Source: Cheilinus undulatus (lineage: Eukaryota > Chordata > Actinopteri > Labriformes > Labridae). From it: a stretch of 64,000 bases of DNA. How positions within the stretch are numbered: the first letter of the stretch is position 1; the number at the start of each line of letters is the position of its first letter. The stretch spans positions 32,093,000 to 32,156,999 of the forward strand of contig NC_054866.1 of the NCBI RefSeq assembly GCF_018320785.1, given 5' to 3'. The position numbers and the translations under genes are program-made. Under the pieces are notes generated by a model, which was given only the letters and a program-made list of their open reading frames with translations, was not told the DNA's origin and made no database searches. This document shows positions 32,124 through 44,500 of the stretch, in pieces.

Positions 32124-34712
32124 GACATCTGATTATGACTTTCTCAGCATTTTATATATCAGTGGATTCCTGCTACTCTTTAGCCAATAATAATAGAAAA
32201 ACGGGATCTCACTTAGCTAACTTCAGGAGACTCCTCACCAAAGCAGTCTGAGTTTGATCGAGGCATTTTTGTGGCATATAATTTCCTGTCTTCCTGTGTT
32301 GATTTAGAAAAAATCTTTAAAACAAGGAATACTTGGTGTCCATAGTTAAAGAATCATTCTCATGCATCACCCGCTAGTATTTGTGTTAATCTGCTTTAAG
32401 CTATGACCAGCAGCTCTGTAGCTCACGGTCATTAATTCCACAAGGATTTTATCCACTTTTAGTCTGCCACGGTTTTTGATGTTTTTGCGATAAGAAGCTG
32501 AAATTTGGCAGAGGCCACATTCGTTAAGGGGGTATGTTTAGTTCAAGCCAGTTTTCTTAAAGAGGATTGTAGAAGTAAGGTACTCTAAAAAGATGTCAAG
32601 TTATCAAATTGATTCACAAATTCGCTGAAGATTTTGTGTAAAAGTTGATGTGATGAGAAAGAACAGCTGGACTCGTTTGACTCTTGAATATGCAAACCAA
32701 GTTTCCCTTTATTTTTGTGGTTTAACGATGAGTAGACTGTGGCAACCTCTGGTGTTGGAAATGAAGCCAATATGCAAAAAAATGCAGTCCCTTTACTGTC
32801 CGTTTGAGGCTAGCTCAAAGTGCAGTGATAAAAATGTCCATTTCTACAGAAGGAATACATGTGTCAACAGCCTGGTTCATAAAAGTCTTTTTGTTTTTCC
32901 TAAAAGTTAATAAATTTACTTGCACACATACTTTGGGTCAATTATTTTCCTTTGGTAACTAGCCTATTTTAGATAAATTATACTGGTTATTCATAATTAG
33001 GGACATGGCTGCAAGTGAGTCTATTGTAGCTGGACTCTTAAGACTCGCAGATCCACCTCTTTAATTGTACCTAGGTTGTCTTAAAGTTAGTTGTAGAAAA
33101 ATGTTAAAGGGGACATATTATGCAAAAATCCCTTTTTCAGGCTTTTCTAACAAAAACGTGCCCCTGGCCTGTCCACAATCCCCTCAAGTAGCAGACCTCA
33201 TGACCTCATGTGGGGAGTACGCACCTGCCCCCAGGTTTGGTTTGCCGTCCCCGCTTGGAAGAAAGTTCCAGCCTTCTCTCCTGATCTTCCTCTCAGCTAT
33301 CAGCTGAGATGCTGGATAGCTTAGTGGGTTATCCTGCTGGCTTAGGACTTGAAGATTGATGGTTCAAATCCCAGTCAGTTCCTTAACTTTGGATAAAAGT
33401 GTATGTAATGTTAGGAGTGCCACATCCATTTCCTGAGAGGGGTGTGGTCAGAGGCGGAGTTGGACAGTTCATTAACATTTAAAGACACAAATGGCTTGTT
33501 CTGAGCAGGGCTGAGGGGTTTTTTTAGATGTGCAAACATCTAATACTGGAGTGTTTTTCAGCAACAAATTTCATAGGCATGTTTTGGGGACCTCTGAGAA
33601 CAATATAATCTTGTTTAAAAAGATAAAATAGGTCCCCTTTAATAGATCCTTCCAGATTCGTTGCCTAAGCGATGCTGGCCCTGACCATTCTGGAAAACAT
33701 ACCAAAATGAATGGCGAATATCTGGATCCTTGGCAATTTGGAAGCTTAAAATACAATATATTTTAGTGATTATTAGAGGCCCAAATCCATGACTGATGGC
33801 CAGAAGAGCTGATAGACTCCTTTGTGACGACTTCTCTTTGGTGCATTATTGGGTATCATTGGTAAGACCAAGCATCTAGCGCTGATGTGCTCAGGCCATC
33901 ATTATGGTGACTGCTATTGTTGGGTTTCAAATTGCCCTAAATAACCAACGCTCACTGAGACATCTTCGTTTTATTCAGTCAATGGTTTCCTATCTCTGTG
34001 GCTGTTGTTTAAAGGCATTTGCCCAGATTGCAGTGACATCTAAAACCCAGCATTGGGTTGGTGTTTGCATAATACAACATAACAGGCGGTTCAATGCCTG
34101 AACATTTGAGTTTATAAATGTAAGGGTTAGTTCCACTGAAGTTGGATGTCCCCCTGACTTATTGTTGGTGTAATATGCAGTTGGGACATTAACAAAAAGG
34201 CTAACATCTTCTTAGCAGGATTATGTCACAAGACCAGAGTTAATAAGAACAAACAAAAACATACTGTACATACAGCATGTATACATGCCTGTGCTGGTTG
34301 TAGCTACTTTTTCTGCATGCATTTTTGTATAAATATCACTAGGGATGCTAAAATACTCTTTACATTCATGGCCACAGTATGTGTATGTCCTTTTTTTTCT
34401 CTCTCAGTGACATTAAAAAACAATGTCCCTTCTTCCTTCCTATTAATGTTAATTCAAGAGCCATGAATAAATTCATGCACTCGAGGCAATTTATTTCCAA
34501 AAGGACAACCCTCCCTGTGACAGTGTCATGTCTTTATATCTGCAGCCCCATTGAGCTGCATTATACTCACCTTCACTTTGCATATTAACTCAAAAACTTC
34601 CCCCAGAATAGAGCCAACATTTGCATTGAGCCCATGTGACTGATTTGAATACTTCTAAAACAAGGAACTGTTGAGCCGTCGCCGTTATATTTTTACATAT
34701 CCAAGAGCTAAC
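32124..34712. other. Intergenic spacer between the tails of mrm3 and nxn
   Basis: Contains one composite TTAA-flanked element (33108-33638). No gene is recognisable elsewhere. The part 34361-34700 is unique-looking, non-repetitive AT-rich sequence. Confidence 0.5.
33108..33638 (+). mobile_element. TTAA-flanked composite element with tRNA-like module, copy 1
   Basis: Begins AGGGGACATATTATGC and ends ATAGGTCCCCT; these are inverted, and TTAA flanks both sides (33104-33107, 33639-33642), fitting piggyBac-type insertion. Inside at 33312-33382 is a tRNA-like module with A box TAGCTTAGTGG and B box GGTTCAAATCC. A second copy with the same architecture is at 62602-63230. No transposase ORF, so it must move in trans. 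Confidence 0.7.
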
Positions 34713-34718
34713 TTTATT
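34713..34718 (-). terminator. Candidate nxn polyadenylation signal
   Basis: AATAAA on the minus strand about 0.8 kb downstream of the nxn stop codon. The stretch 34719-35522 holds no other gene and is the likely 3' UTR. Confidence 0.5.
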
Positions 34719-35522
34719 GATAGAGCTTGAAAAGCAACAAAAATTGTGCTCTGCCAGTGAATATTTAATGGGTGTGAAGTCATGACTGGAGTAACAGAAT
34801 ACAGGGATTTATACATTCAACACTTTTCAAACGCCAGTTTTTGTGCCTTTCGGAAAGAACTCGACCTTCTCATTAAGGGACCTTCATAGAAAATCCTCAG
34901 AATGACTTTGAGATGAGAAACCACCACTAATGACTGGCAAGAGATGACTTTCACTCACATCATTAACACACAACGAGACACAGGGGTTTAAAACACCACT
35001 CACTGGTCTGATACAAGCAGGTATAATGTGATCTTTACTGTATGTGCACCTGTTGGGTTCTATTTTCTTTAAATAGGGCCATAAAGGCTTACAGCTACAT
35101 ACGACTACATCCAAAAACGCACTTTACTCTTTCCCAACATCATTCAGAAAGTAACAAGGATCTTGCAGACAAGACAGAAAGCGAAGAATCAGCTGAATAA
35201 GTAGGTCCACTGGGTTGTTCTCTGGTTTTCTCTAGAGTTCAGAAAAGCTATTCAGTGAAAAACAAAAAACACTTTTCTCGAGGCCAAAAAAGAACCAACA
35301 GAATCTCCGTATATATTACTGTAGGGACTATCATCAATGCAAGGCACCACAGGAGAAAGAGGACTCCATGAAAAGAGGGACATGTCTAAAAAAATGTTAA
35401 AATGTCAGTAAAAAGTGGGACATCTCTCTAACAGTCAGGATTTAGGGAGAGGAACAGGTCAGGGGTTTGATGACTGAGTAAGTCCCGTATACTTTAGTCC
35501 GATTTAGGGTCAGACTTCCTCT

Positions 35523-38500
35523 TTAGATGGGCTCTGGTTTGAGCTTTTCAGCCAGGAAGTCGCTGACAAATTGTTCCACTACAGCTGGCGTGATCTCCTC
35601 CACATCACGGACATACTTTGCCCGGGCTGACATGTCCAGGATGGTGAGCAGGGGGGCTGCTTCTGGGAGGTTTGTGTAATCTCGCAGGGAGTCACTCATG
35701 TCGTCCTGAGAAAAAATACAGCTATTAGTGGGATGATACAGTATGTTACATTGGTGCATATTTATACACTGGTGGTACATTTAATGGTATAGTCCTAATA
35801 AATATGTATTTACTTCAAATTTTTCAAATTTTAAATCTTCCGACACTCAAAAAAATCTGCTTTAAAACTGGTACAAAGGTATGCTTTTCATATACATTAT
35901 TTATACTGTTAATATTTAAAGCTGAGTTGACTTTGGTGTCCCCTGTGGACATTTTTTTTCTGCTGATCCTGTCCTGTATAGTTCCTATAAAAAGCTTTCT
36001 TTTATGAATCAATCATGGTCAATATCGTTTGCATTTTTGACCAAAAAACCCTGTGAAGTGAAAAATAAGTGACTGCACAAATATTCACCCCCTTCATGTT
36101 AGTGTTCAGTAGATGCTCCTTTGGCTGCAATCACAGCACTGAGTCTGTGTGGATAGGTCTCAATCAGGCTTGCACATCTGGACACTACATTTACTTCATT
36201 CTTCTTTGCAGAACTGCTCAAGATCTGTCCGCTGCACGGAGATCAGGTGGGAACAGCCCTTTTTAATTCCAACTACAAATTCTTTGTTGGATTGAGGTCT
36301 GAGCTTTGACTCTGCCACACCAGAACATTCACCTTGTTGTCTTTAAACCATTTCTGTGTAGCTTTCACTACTATGCTATTCTTCAGGTTATCAGGTCTTG
36401 CTGGAAAACAATTCACATTAACAGGTCTTTAAATTATCCAGATATAAGGATTCCCTGGAGGGAAAGATGTAGTGCATAATCTTTGAACTGATCTTTGAAG
36501 GAAACACACAGTTTATACATTTTGAGAAAATGTAAATAACAGATTGATATGTTGGCTGCCACTGTTGTGCAATGCACTTTAAGTGGTGGCGTCATGGTTG
36601 CACTGTTGTTCTTCCCGTAACTTTCCAAATGCACTTACTTCCATCCATATCACAAAAAAAATTCTTCTTAATTTTTTCCAGGAAAACTGCACTCAGGCTG
36701 AACTTAAAAAGGATTAGAGAATGACACCTCACAGGAAGAAGAACATTTTCTCAAAATGTAGAAATCTACTGTGTTTTCTTGGACAAGACTCATTTCAAAG
36801 ACACTTATGTCAATAATAAAGTCATTATGCTTTGATATACAAAGCTCCTATTAATGCTTGAAACCACTGATGCAAATCTTTATCTACAGGATTCGCAAAC
36901 TCTTGGATTTCAGCAGTGTCACTAAATATTCCTGCAAATAAACTGAAGATGAGAATTTCAAAAATGCTCTTTTGGTTCTCGCATTAACTATCCCTCATCT
37001 CATCTTCAGTCCACACTTGAATTTTATATCACTACAACTGACGTGCAAGTCAAAGACTGGAGACATCCAGGAAAGAAAGCTCTCTTCATTATGCTTTTCT
37101 GCACTCCTCATCAGCTCCAACTTCCTTTAAGTGAGGAAAAGTAGGACAGAATCTATTACTTCAACTGTGTTACATTAAGATAACCCCGTAAAATTCAGAA
37201 GCGCCTGGCACAATCTTTATTAATGCACACTTCTTGAAAGAGAATATGAAACTGTCTCCTGTCTTCCTGCAGGCACCCTGCCCAGAGAGACCACAGAGCT
37301 GCTGCTTAGTCACGCATCCTGCTGTGTGCACAGAGAGAGAGAAGAACCAGGTGGGGGTCCAACAGCATCTTTGCTTTCTAAAAAGCTTACTTGCATCAGA
37401 TTCAAGTCTTATCACAGAGCGTTTGAAGAGCATAGGAGAAAGAAAGAAGTGTAAAAATATGTTTCTAAGATTGTTACTGGGAATACCAGTTTGATTTTTT
37501 CGCTTTATTTTGAAAGGGCCTCACCCACGTTTCTGCCTGAGGCGCGATGGCACCTTTCAACCTTTAACAAGTCAGGATTACAACCCCTGTAGCTGCAGGT
37601 AGCAGACATGAATCACAGGCAGGCAGGCAGGCAGCAGCTTTCAAACAAGCGTGAGAGAGCCATTAATTATTTAGGCTGAATAAGAAATCACAACACTTCC
37701 TAATTCAGCTTTAGTTACAGTCTGGAATTTCTTATTCCTAGTAAAACAGAGACACATTACTCTACTTATTTCTTCAATAAGCCAAAAGGATTTCATGTGT
37801 TATCCTTGTTGAGGCCAGAGTTCACGGATTAGTTGTGCAATGCCACCATCATTTGAGACTTTCTCCTGCACTTAAGACAGCGTGACCTGAGCTACCCCTG
37901 GTTGATTTTTTTGGCTCAGAGGGAGATTCTGGAAGATTACAGATCAGTTTCATATGGGAAAGATTAGGTGAAAAATGTAGAAGTACCAGAAAATCACCAG
38001 AGGGGGGCAGTGCAACAAAGAGAAGGACCTCTCATAAAGGCAGGGCCTCTGATGTGAATACAGTTACTGATTCATGTGCCAATGTGAGTTTTGTCCAAAC
38101 AAAGTCAAAGATAAAGTGACTGGCTGGATTTCCTGCCCTGGGTAATGCTCAGGCCTCTTTGCTGTGTCTCTCTCCGTTATCAGAAAATCCAGCAGCTATT
38201 CTTGCTAAATGGATCAAACCACACAATCAGTTCTCTTGCTGGCTGCGTTGCTACCTAAAAAGGGATAAGTATGCCAAGATGAAGGCTTGTGAACTCTGCT
38301 TTGCAGACAAAACTGCTAACAGATGGGACAGATGAGTTGCAGCGTGGTATTTCTTTGCAGGCAGACCACTTCCTCCCTTTATTACTCTGCAAATCACAAA
38401 ACAATGACCACTTAATACGTACAGATATTAACTGTCAGAGGACAAAGTTGTTATGGGCGAATTACAGCCTGATCCTTCTACTACAAAAAAAATTTTCATC

Positions 38501-41500
38501 TCATAAGCTTGCTTTTAGCTTTGCTTAGTGCAGATTATAGATTCTGTCGGCACATAGAGTAAAAGATGGATACATTTGACTATCTGTATATATGACGAGA
38601 TGTAATCTCTGAATCATAGGAAGTCATGCATCTTCTTTTGTTTGGCCTCTCTCCTAGTGTAAACTGCTTCTCGTGAGGTGCAGCCATTCCTGAACCCCCC
38701 CGGCTGCTCGCCCTCCCTCTACAGCTCAGAGAAGACAAAGGGGGAGGAGGGGGCTCCCCACACTAAGCTGTGATAAGGTTGTGTGTTGACTGTGTGGACC
38801 CTGCTTGTCTATGTGAGGCTTATTCTGACTATTGATGCACTGTGGCATTTCACAGGCGATGGCCATCTGATAAGGCCTGAGCTGAATATAACAGACCCCC
38901 TCTCCTTCACCAACGCTGGCCTCTGAGCCAGAGGGGGTTTCAGCGTCTCACTGTTCAACTCTAAAAAGTCCCGATTGTGAAATTTTGGATATTTTCATAA
39001 AGATTTGCTCATCGGTTTACATGACTGAGAGTGAAAACATCTTTGCCCAGTTGTCAGCTAATTGTGGGATAAACAGCCTGAAGATTTAAACAACTGAGGA
39101 GCAAATATTGTGTACATGATGTAACAGAGATCTGGATTAAAACTAAACAGCTGCACTGCTGGTGCTCTAAATAAAGGCTTCATTCTTAAACAATAATAAA
39201 GCTACACGCCATGCTGGCTGCTCTGTGAAGCTGACCTTAGCTTTGAGCTAATAGCTTAAACATCTATTCTGTCCTTGGTTTTCAGTTCAGTTCATCTAAG
39301 TTTATCTTTAATTTAAAAACAGCAAGACAGTCCACAACACCATGTTAACATGCTAAAACGTTTAGCGATGTAAAACTTTCGTGTATGTTTCAGGTATTAG
39401 CGTGCTAATGTTGGCTAAGTAGCAACAGACACCTCAGTTTTATAGGTATTGGTCCATAAAAGGAAGAAGAGGTTGTTGTTACTAAGTTTCGCCAAACAAA
39501 GGCCTGAAGTAACATATTACTTTAGTTGTTACTCTCTGTCCCCACAAATGTCTCTACATTATTCCCTTTATTTGGTCTATAAAAGCACAAAAAAGCCCAC
39601 TGAATAATTTTATAGGCTAAAGTAAAATCAAATGTCTCGTAATGCACGATATTGTATTATCATCATCATTATCATCTTGATGATCCCCAAGACTTTTGCA
39701 GAAATATTCTGTGGACTGACGAAACAAAAGTTGAACTTTTTGGAACGGTAGCCGTTACATCTGGCGTAAAAAAATAACACGCAATATGATAAAAAGAACA
39801 TCATGCCAACAGTCAAACATGGTGGTGGCAGTGTGATGGTCTGCAGCTGCTTTGCTGCTTCAGGGCCTGGACCACTTGCTGTGATTGATGGAACAATGAA
39901 TTCTGCTGTTTACCAGAAAATCCTGAAGGTGAACATCCAATTGAGATGCTGTGGTGTGATCTTAAATGGGCAGTTCATGCTGGAAAACCCTCCAATATGG
40001 CTGAGGTAAAACAATTCTGTGAAGAAGAGTGGGCCAAAATTCCTCCACAACGATGAGAAAGACTCATCACCAGTTATCACAAATGCTTGATTTCAGTTAT
40101 TGATGCCAAGGGTGGCATAACCAGTTATTAGGTGCAGTGGGCAATTACTTTTTCACGCTGGGCAAGATAGGTTTGGACCCCGCCCCCTTAAAAAAATTAA
40201 ATAATCATTCAGAAACTGCATTTTGTATTTACTTGGGTTGTCTTTGTGACATATTAAAATTAGTTTGATGATTTGAAACATTTAAGTGTGATAAATATGC
40301 AAAAAAAAATTAGGAATCAGAAAGGGGGTAAATACGTTTTCACGGCACTGTAGATATTTAAATGTCCAAAGCAATGGCAGGGGGGAAGATGTCAGAAAAA
40401 GTGATTAAATGCATGCTGCAGAGCCACTTCTTCCCATTAGCAACAGCAACATTTCTAAAGGAGCATCTTCTGTTTCTGGCTTAACATGAGGCAGAGGTGG
40501 CACCTTTTTACCTTGGCCAAGGAGGTTATGTGATCGGGTGGGTTTGTTTGTTTATTTGTTTGTTTGTTAGCAACATAACTCAAAAAGTTGTACACAGATT
40601 TTCATGAAATTTTCAGGAAATGTCATAAATGGCATAAGCAAGAACTGATTAGATTTTGGGAGTGATCCAGTTGACCGTCTGGATTCAGGAATTTTTTTAA
40701 ATGATTCTTTGCTATTGGGAGATAGGGCTAATGGTGGAGTTCTGCCCTGTTACCACTTTACACCAGGAGATGGCGGACATGAGTAACTTCAATCCCAGCA
40801 GCATTTTTGGGTGTGTTTCTATTCAAAGTTTTGGAGTTTATAGAGTTTTAAAGACGTATGCCCGGTCAAGGAGACATGTCGGAGTGTAACAGAGAGAAAG
40901 ACAGCGAATTGTAGCGAGAATACTCACAATGCTAGGAGGAATAGAGGAATATTCACCCTCTGCAATGACTTCCAGTCATCCAGTGAGACCATGGGTGAGA
41001 CTGTCAGTGCATCTGTTGGCACCGGCAGGCAATGCTTCCGCCATGACAGTCCACCCATAGCGAAGCCAATACTTTGCCTCACTGTGTGGTGGGGGGCACA
41101 TGGGGACGGATCCAGGAATTTTTTAAAGGATTCCTCACTATTGGGAGATAGGGCTAATGGTGGAGGTCTCTCTCTGAGTGCTTTTCTAGTTTAGTGTGTG
41201 CAGACAGGTGTTGATGTGGTGGATAGGCCACTTGAGGGCACCACTGGGCAGGAAGGAGGATTGACACAACCCCTGTCAGGCTCTGGATGTCCTTGCACGT
41301 TACCAGAGGCATGGTGCAATAATCTGATTAAAAGAATGACAAAGTTTACACCTTTAGAGCAGTGTAAAGCCCGTTTCAGACTGGGAGCGTGACGCGCGCG
41401 TCTCGACCGCGACATGTGGATTTTCAGTTTAATTGCATGTTAACAAGTCAGGGCTTTCAGACTGCCTGCACGTGCGCCATGTCTCGTGCAGCTGATACGC

Positions 41501-44500
41501 CTGGCTCAGGCACGGAGAGTTGAGAGATTTGAAGTCTCGCCTATTTTTCCCACGCACCACGTGTGGCTGATAAATGGAGAGCCATATTTATATCGTTGTG
41601 GCAAATATGCACATAGAATATGTTTACAATGTGTTTCTTGTTAACCCTGAGGAAGGCCACAAGCTTAAATGCGCCTGTTTGGTAAAGTTGTTCTCTAAAG
41701 AGCAACTATTAGTGAAGCTTTCTGTCTCCACACTGGTTGAATATGTCACAGGAAAGATAAACACTGTATGAATGCTTTTCTGGTTTGTGCTTTTCAAAGT
41801 AAAAACCCAGTTTAGCATTTCTATAGAGAAACTCTGTTCACTTGTACAGAATGCTTGTATTTTGAATAGTTCCCGACAAACTTCCACTGTACACTGAATC
41901 AAGTCGCTTTTAGGGGGGTTATTGAGGTAAAACCTATGAAGAAGGACAGGGCTTTGAGAGCAGGGAAATGTGGCTGACACGCAGAAAACTCGCGCCCTGT
42001 GTGAAAGCAGCAACAGCAGGAGCCGGAGCAGACACGCGCGGCACAGGCAAGCAGTAAAACACGCTCCCAGTCTGAAACAGGCGTAAGGGGTGGATGTTAT
42101 TGGTAGTAGGGTTGCCACGAGCCCCTGGTTGAGCTGTGGATGTCCCAAGGGACAGAAACCACTAGCGCTTTCCAGGCATATAACTGGAATGAAATGGCCC
42201 TGGACAAAAGAGATGCTATTGAATTTGACCTTGGCTGCAGAGAGACACACGTGCCCCCCTCTTACCCTCTCCAGCCCAGGGTGTGGCACATTAGGCCCAT
42301 GATGAATCCTTAGCGTCCTACATGATTGATGCACATGACTGCACATATGCAGGTGTTGAGTGCATACTGGCTTGACCAAATACGTTTGAAAGCAGCTTTA
42401 GGAATCCTTATGATCAAATGCAAACAAACAAATGCCCCACCACCACGAATGTTGCATTGCAGTTAGAGATGTCAAATTCATTCAATGTTGCTGTTGCAAG
42501 ATGGCAGTATATGAAAACAAATGCACACAGGTCAGGTGAGGGCTGGAATTGGTGCAAAATCCCTGAAGAGTGATTCAGTTGTTTTTTCCACAAGTTAAGA
42601 CAAAATCAACTTTACAAAAACTCTTAATGTGAACCATGCCACTGAGAAATGCTTGGCATCACTAGTGTCACAAGGATTTAACCATGCCATCTTTAAATGC
42701 CTGAAACCCTGGATCAATGCAGGACCTCATGGTGAAGTTACAGGAAAACTCCAGTGGTCAACCTCAAGCAAAGCTAAAAACATGATTTAAATCATTACAT
42801 TAATTGATCTTAATCAATTTAACAGAAAGTAGGAGAACAGAGAAGCTACAGTCACTGTTGTTTTCCAGAAATGAAGAGAAATTCTTTTGTGACTAGATAA
42901 TACCACAAGAGTCTGTGTTGAATGCTTTAGCTGGTTTATAGCAGAAAGAACAGAAGATTTCTTTTTCTGCTTTTATTAACTCAGTAACTTTTTCAGTAGG
43001 GTAATAGGATCCTGTGTCACTCTGCTCAGCCTCCCCTGAGAGACTGCCAGCATACTGCTGTCTCATGGACACAGAAAACCCAGCAGCTGGCCTGGCAGGG
43101 AGCCTGTTACTATCAGGGCTAACCCGGGCTGAGGTTCAGGAGTCTGAACCCAGAACAGGGAAGTTTTGCTCTCTGTACACCTGAAACAGGAAGTGATATC
43201 TTACTGTGAGCCCCATCTGTAAATCAAACCTGCTGATTTCACAGTCGGCTGGGCTAAAGCCAGGAAATTAAACCTTGGCTACATGAATGTAAAAAATCTG
43301 CCTTAGCTTGTGCGCCACAAGGGAAACAAAGGAAACTCGGAACGCATTTAAAAAACAGAATCCTTCTGAATCACTGCAAGCTCCAGAGCAACAAAGAGTC
43401 TTTGTGCTAGGTGGAGTAAATATCAGCACACAGACAATGAACACAAAACACATCAACTCTCCTCTTTCTGAAAACTTTCTGAAAGCTTGGAGTATGTGTA
43501 TCAGTGACATTTCAAGGCCTGACATCAGGGTGAAGCAGCCTTGAACAGACACATACACACAAGGTCAGTCAGCACATGCGTGAGTCCAACCACCGAAACC
43601 TGAGCCTACCCAGGAGTGTGACACGAGAAGCCAGCGCAGTCCTCCAAGACTGCTGGGCAGAGAGAACAGGGAGGAAGGGGAGCTGGAGGGTGGAGGGCAA
43701 GAGGGACTGGGAGAGGTGTCTAATCTTGTAATTATGCTGCTGCTGCTGCTGCTAACTCCTTCGGCACTGGAGAGGTCGAGACAGAACAACATGAGATAAC
43801 AAGAGTTACAAAAACTGACCCCCCCCCCCCCGAGGAGGTGGGGGGATTACTTGACCTGAAGGAGAAAGTTTAGCTGGCACGCTCCAAAGTTATCCATCAT
43901 TCTTAGGCACCCAGTTGAATTGTGGATCATGGGCAGGAGTGAGTGGGACTCTTTTAGGTTCAAGAGGTTCAATGAGGGGCTTATAATGCTATCATTTCAG
44001 TAGTGGCAGAGGCTTTGAGAGCAGATATAAACCATGGACAAGCATCATATGATTAGAACTAACTAATAAACACTGGCAAATAACCTGGTTCTGTATGGTT
44101 GTTGTTGCACATCTATATAGAGGTTTCAGGAATTTATTATCACAATATAAAATTGTTAGTAATGTCATAGGTGGTTTTGTTGGTTTTTGTAGGTCACAAA
44201 CAGGCATCAGTATTTTCCAGCAGCTAAAAACCCCCCTTACTCCCCCTGCTTACTGCATTTATCAGTCTTCCATCTACAGTATCTACGGTAAATGGACTTG
44301 AGCTTGTATAGCACTTTACTAGTCATCTGACTACTCAAAGCACTTTCAAGCCACAGATCACAGGTTCTGGTACTTTGTAACATCTCCACACAGGATCTCT
44401 GGAGCTCAGTTAGAGGGACCATCATGTTCTTGGTCACCTCTCTTGCTAAGGCCCTTCTCCCTGATTGCTCAGTTTGGCCGGATGACAAGCTCTTTGAAGA

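Noticed and set aside
33312-33382. tRNA gene
   Set aside because: Same reasoning; sits inside a TTAA-flanked repeat, arms do not pair well.
41624-42379. 251-codon open frame on the minus strand
   Set aside because: It crosses the boundary between the Harbinger-like element and repeat X, has low-complexity stretches and no recognisable domain; chance frame.
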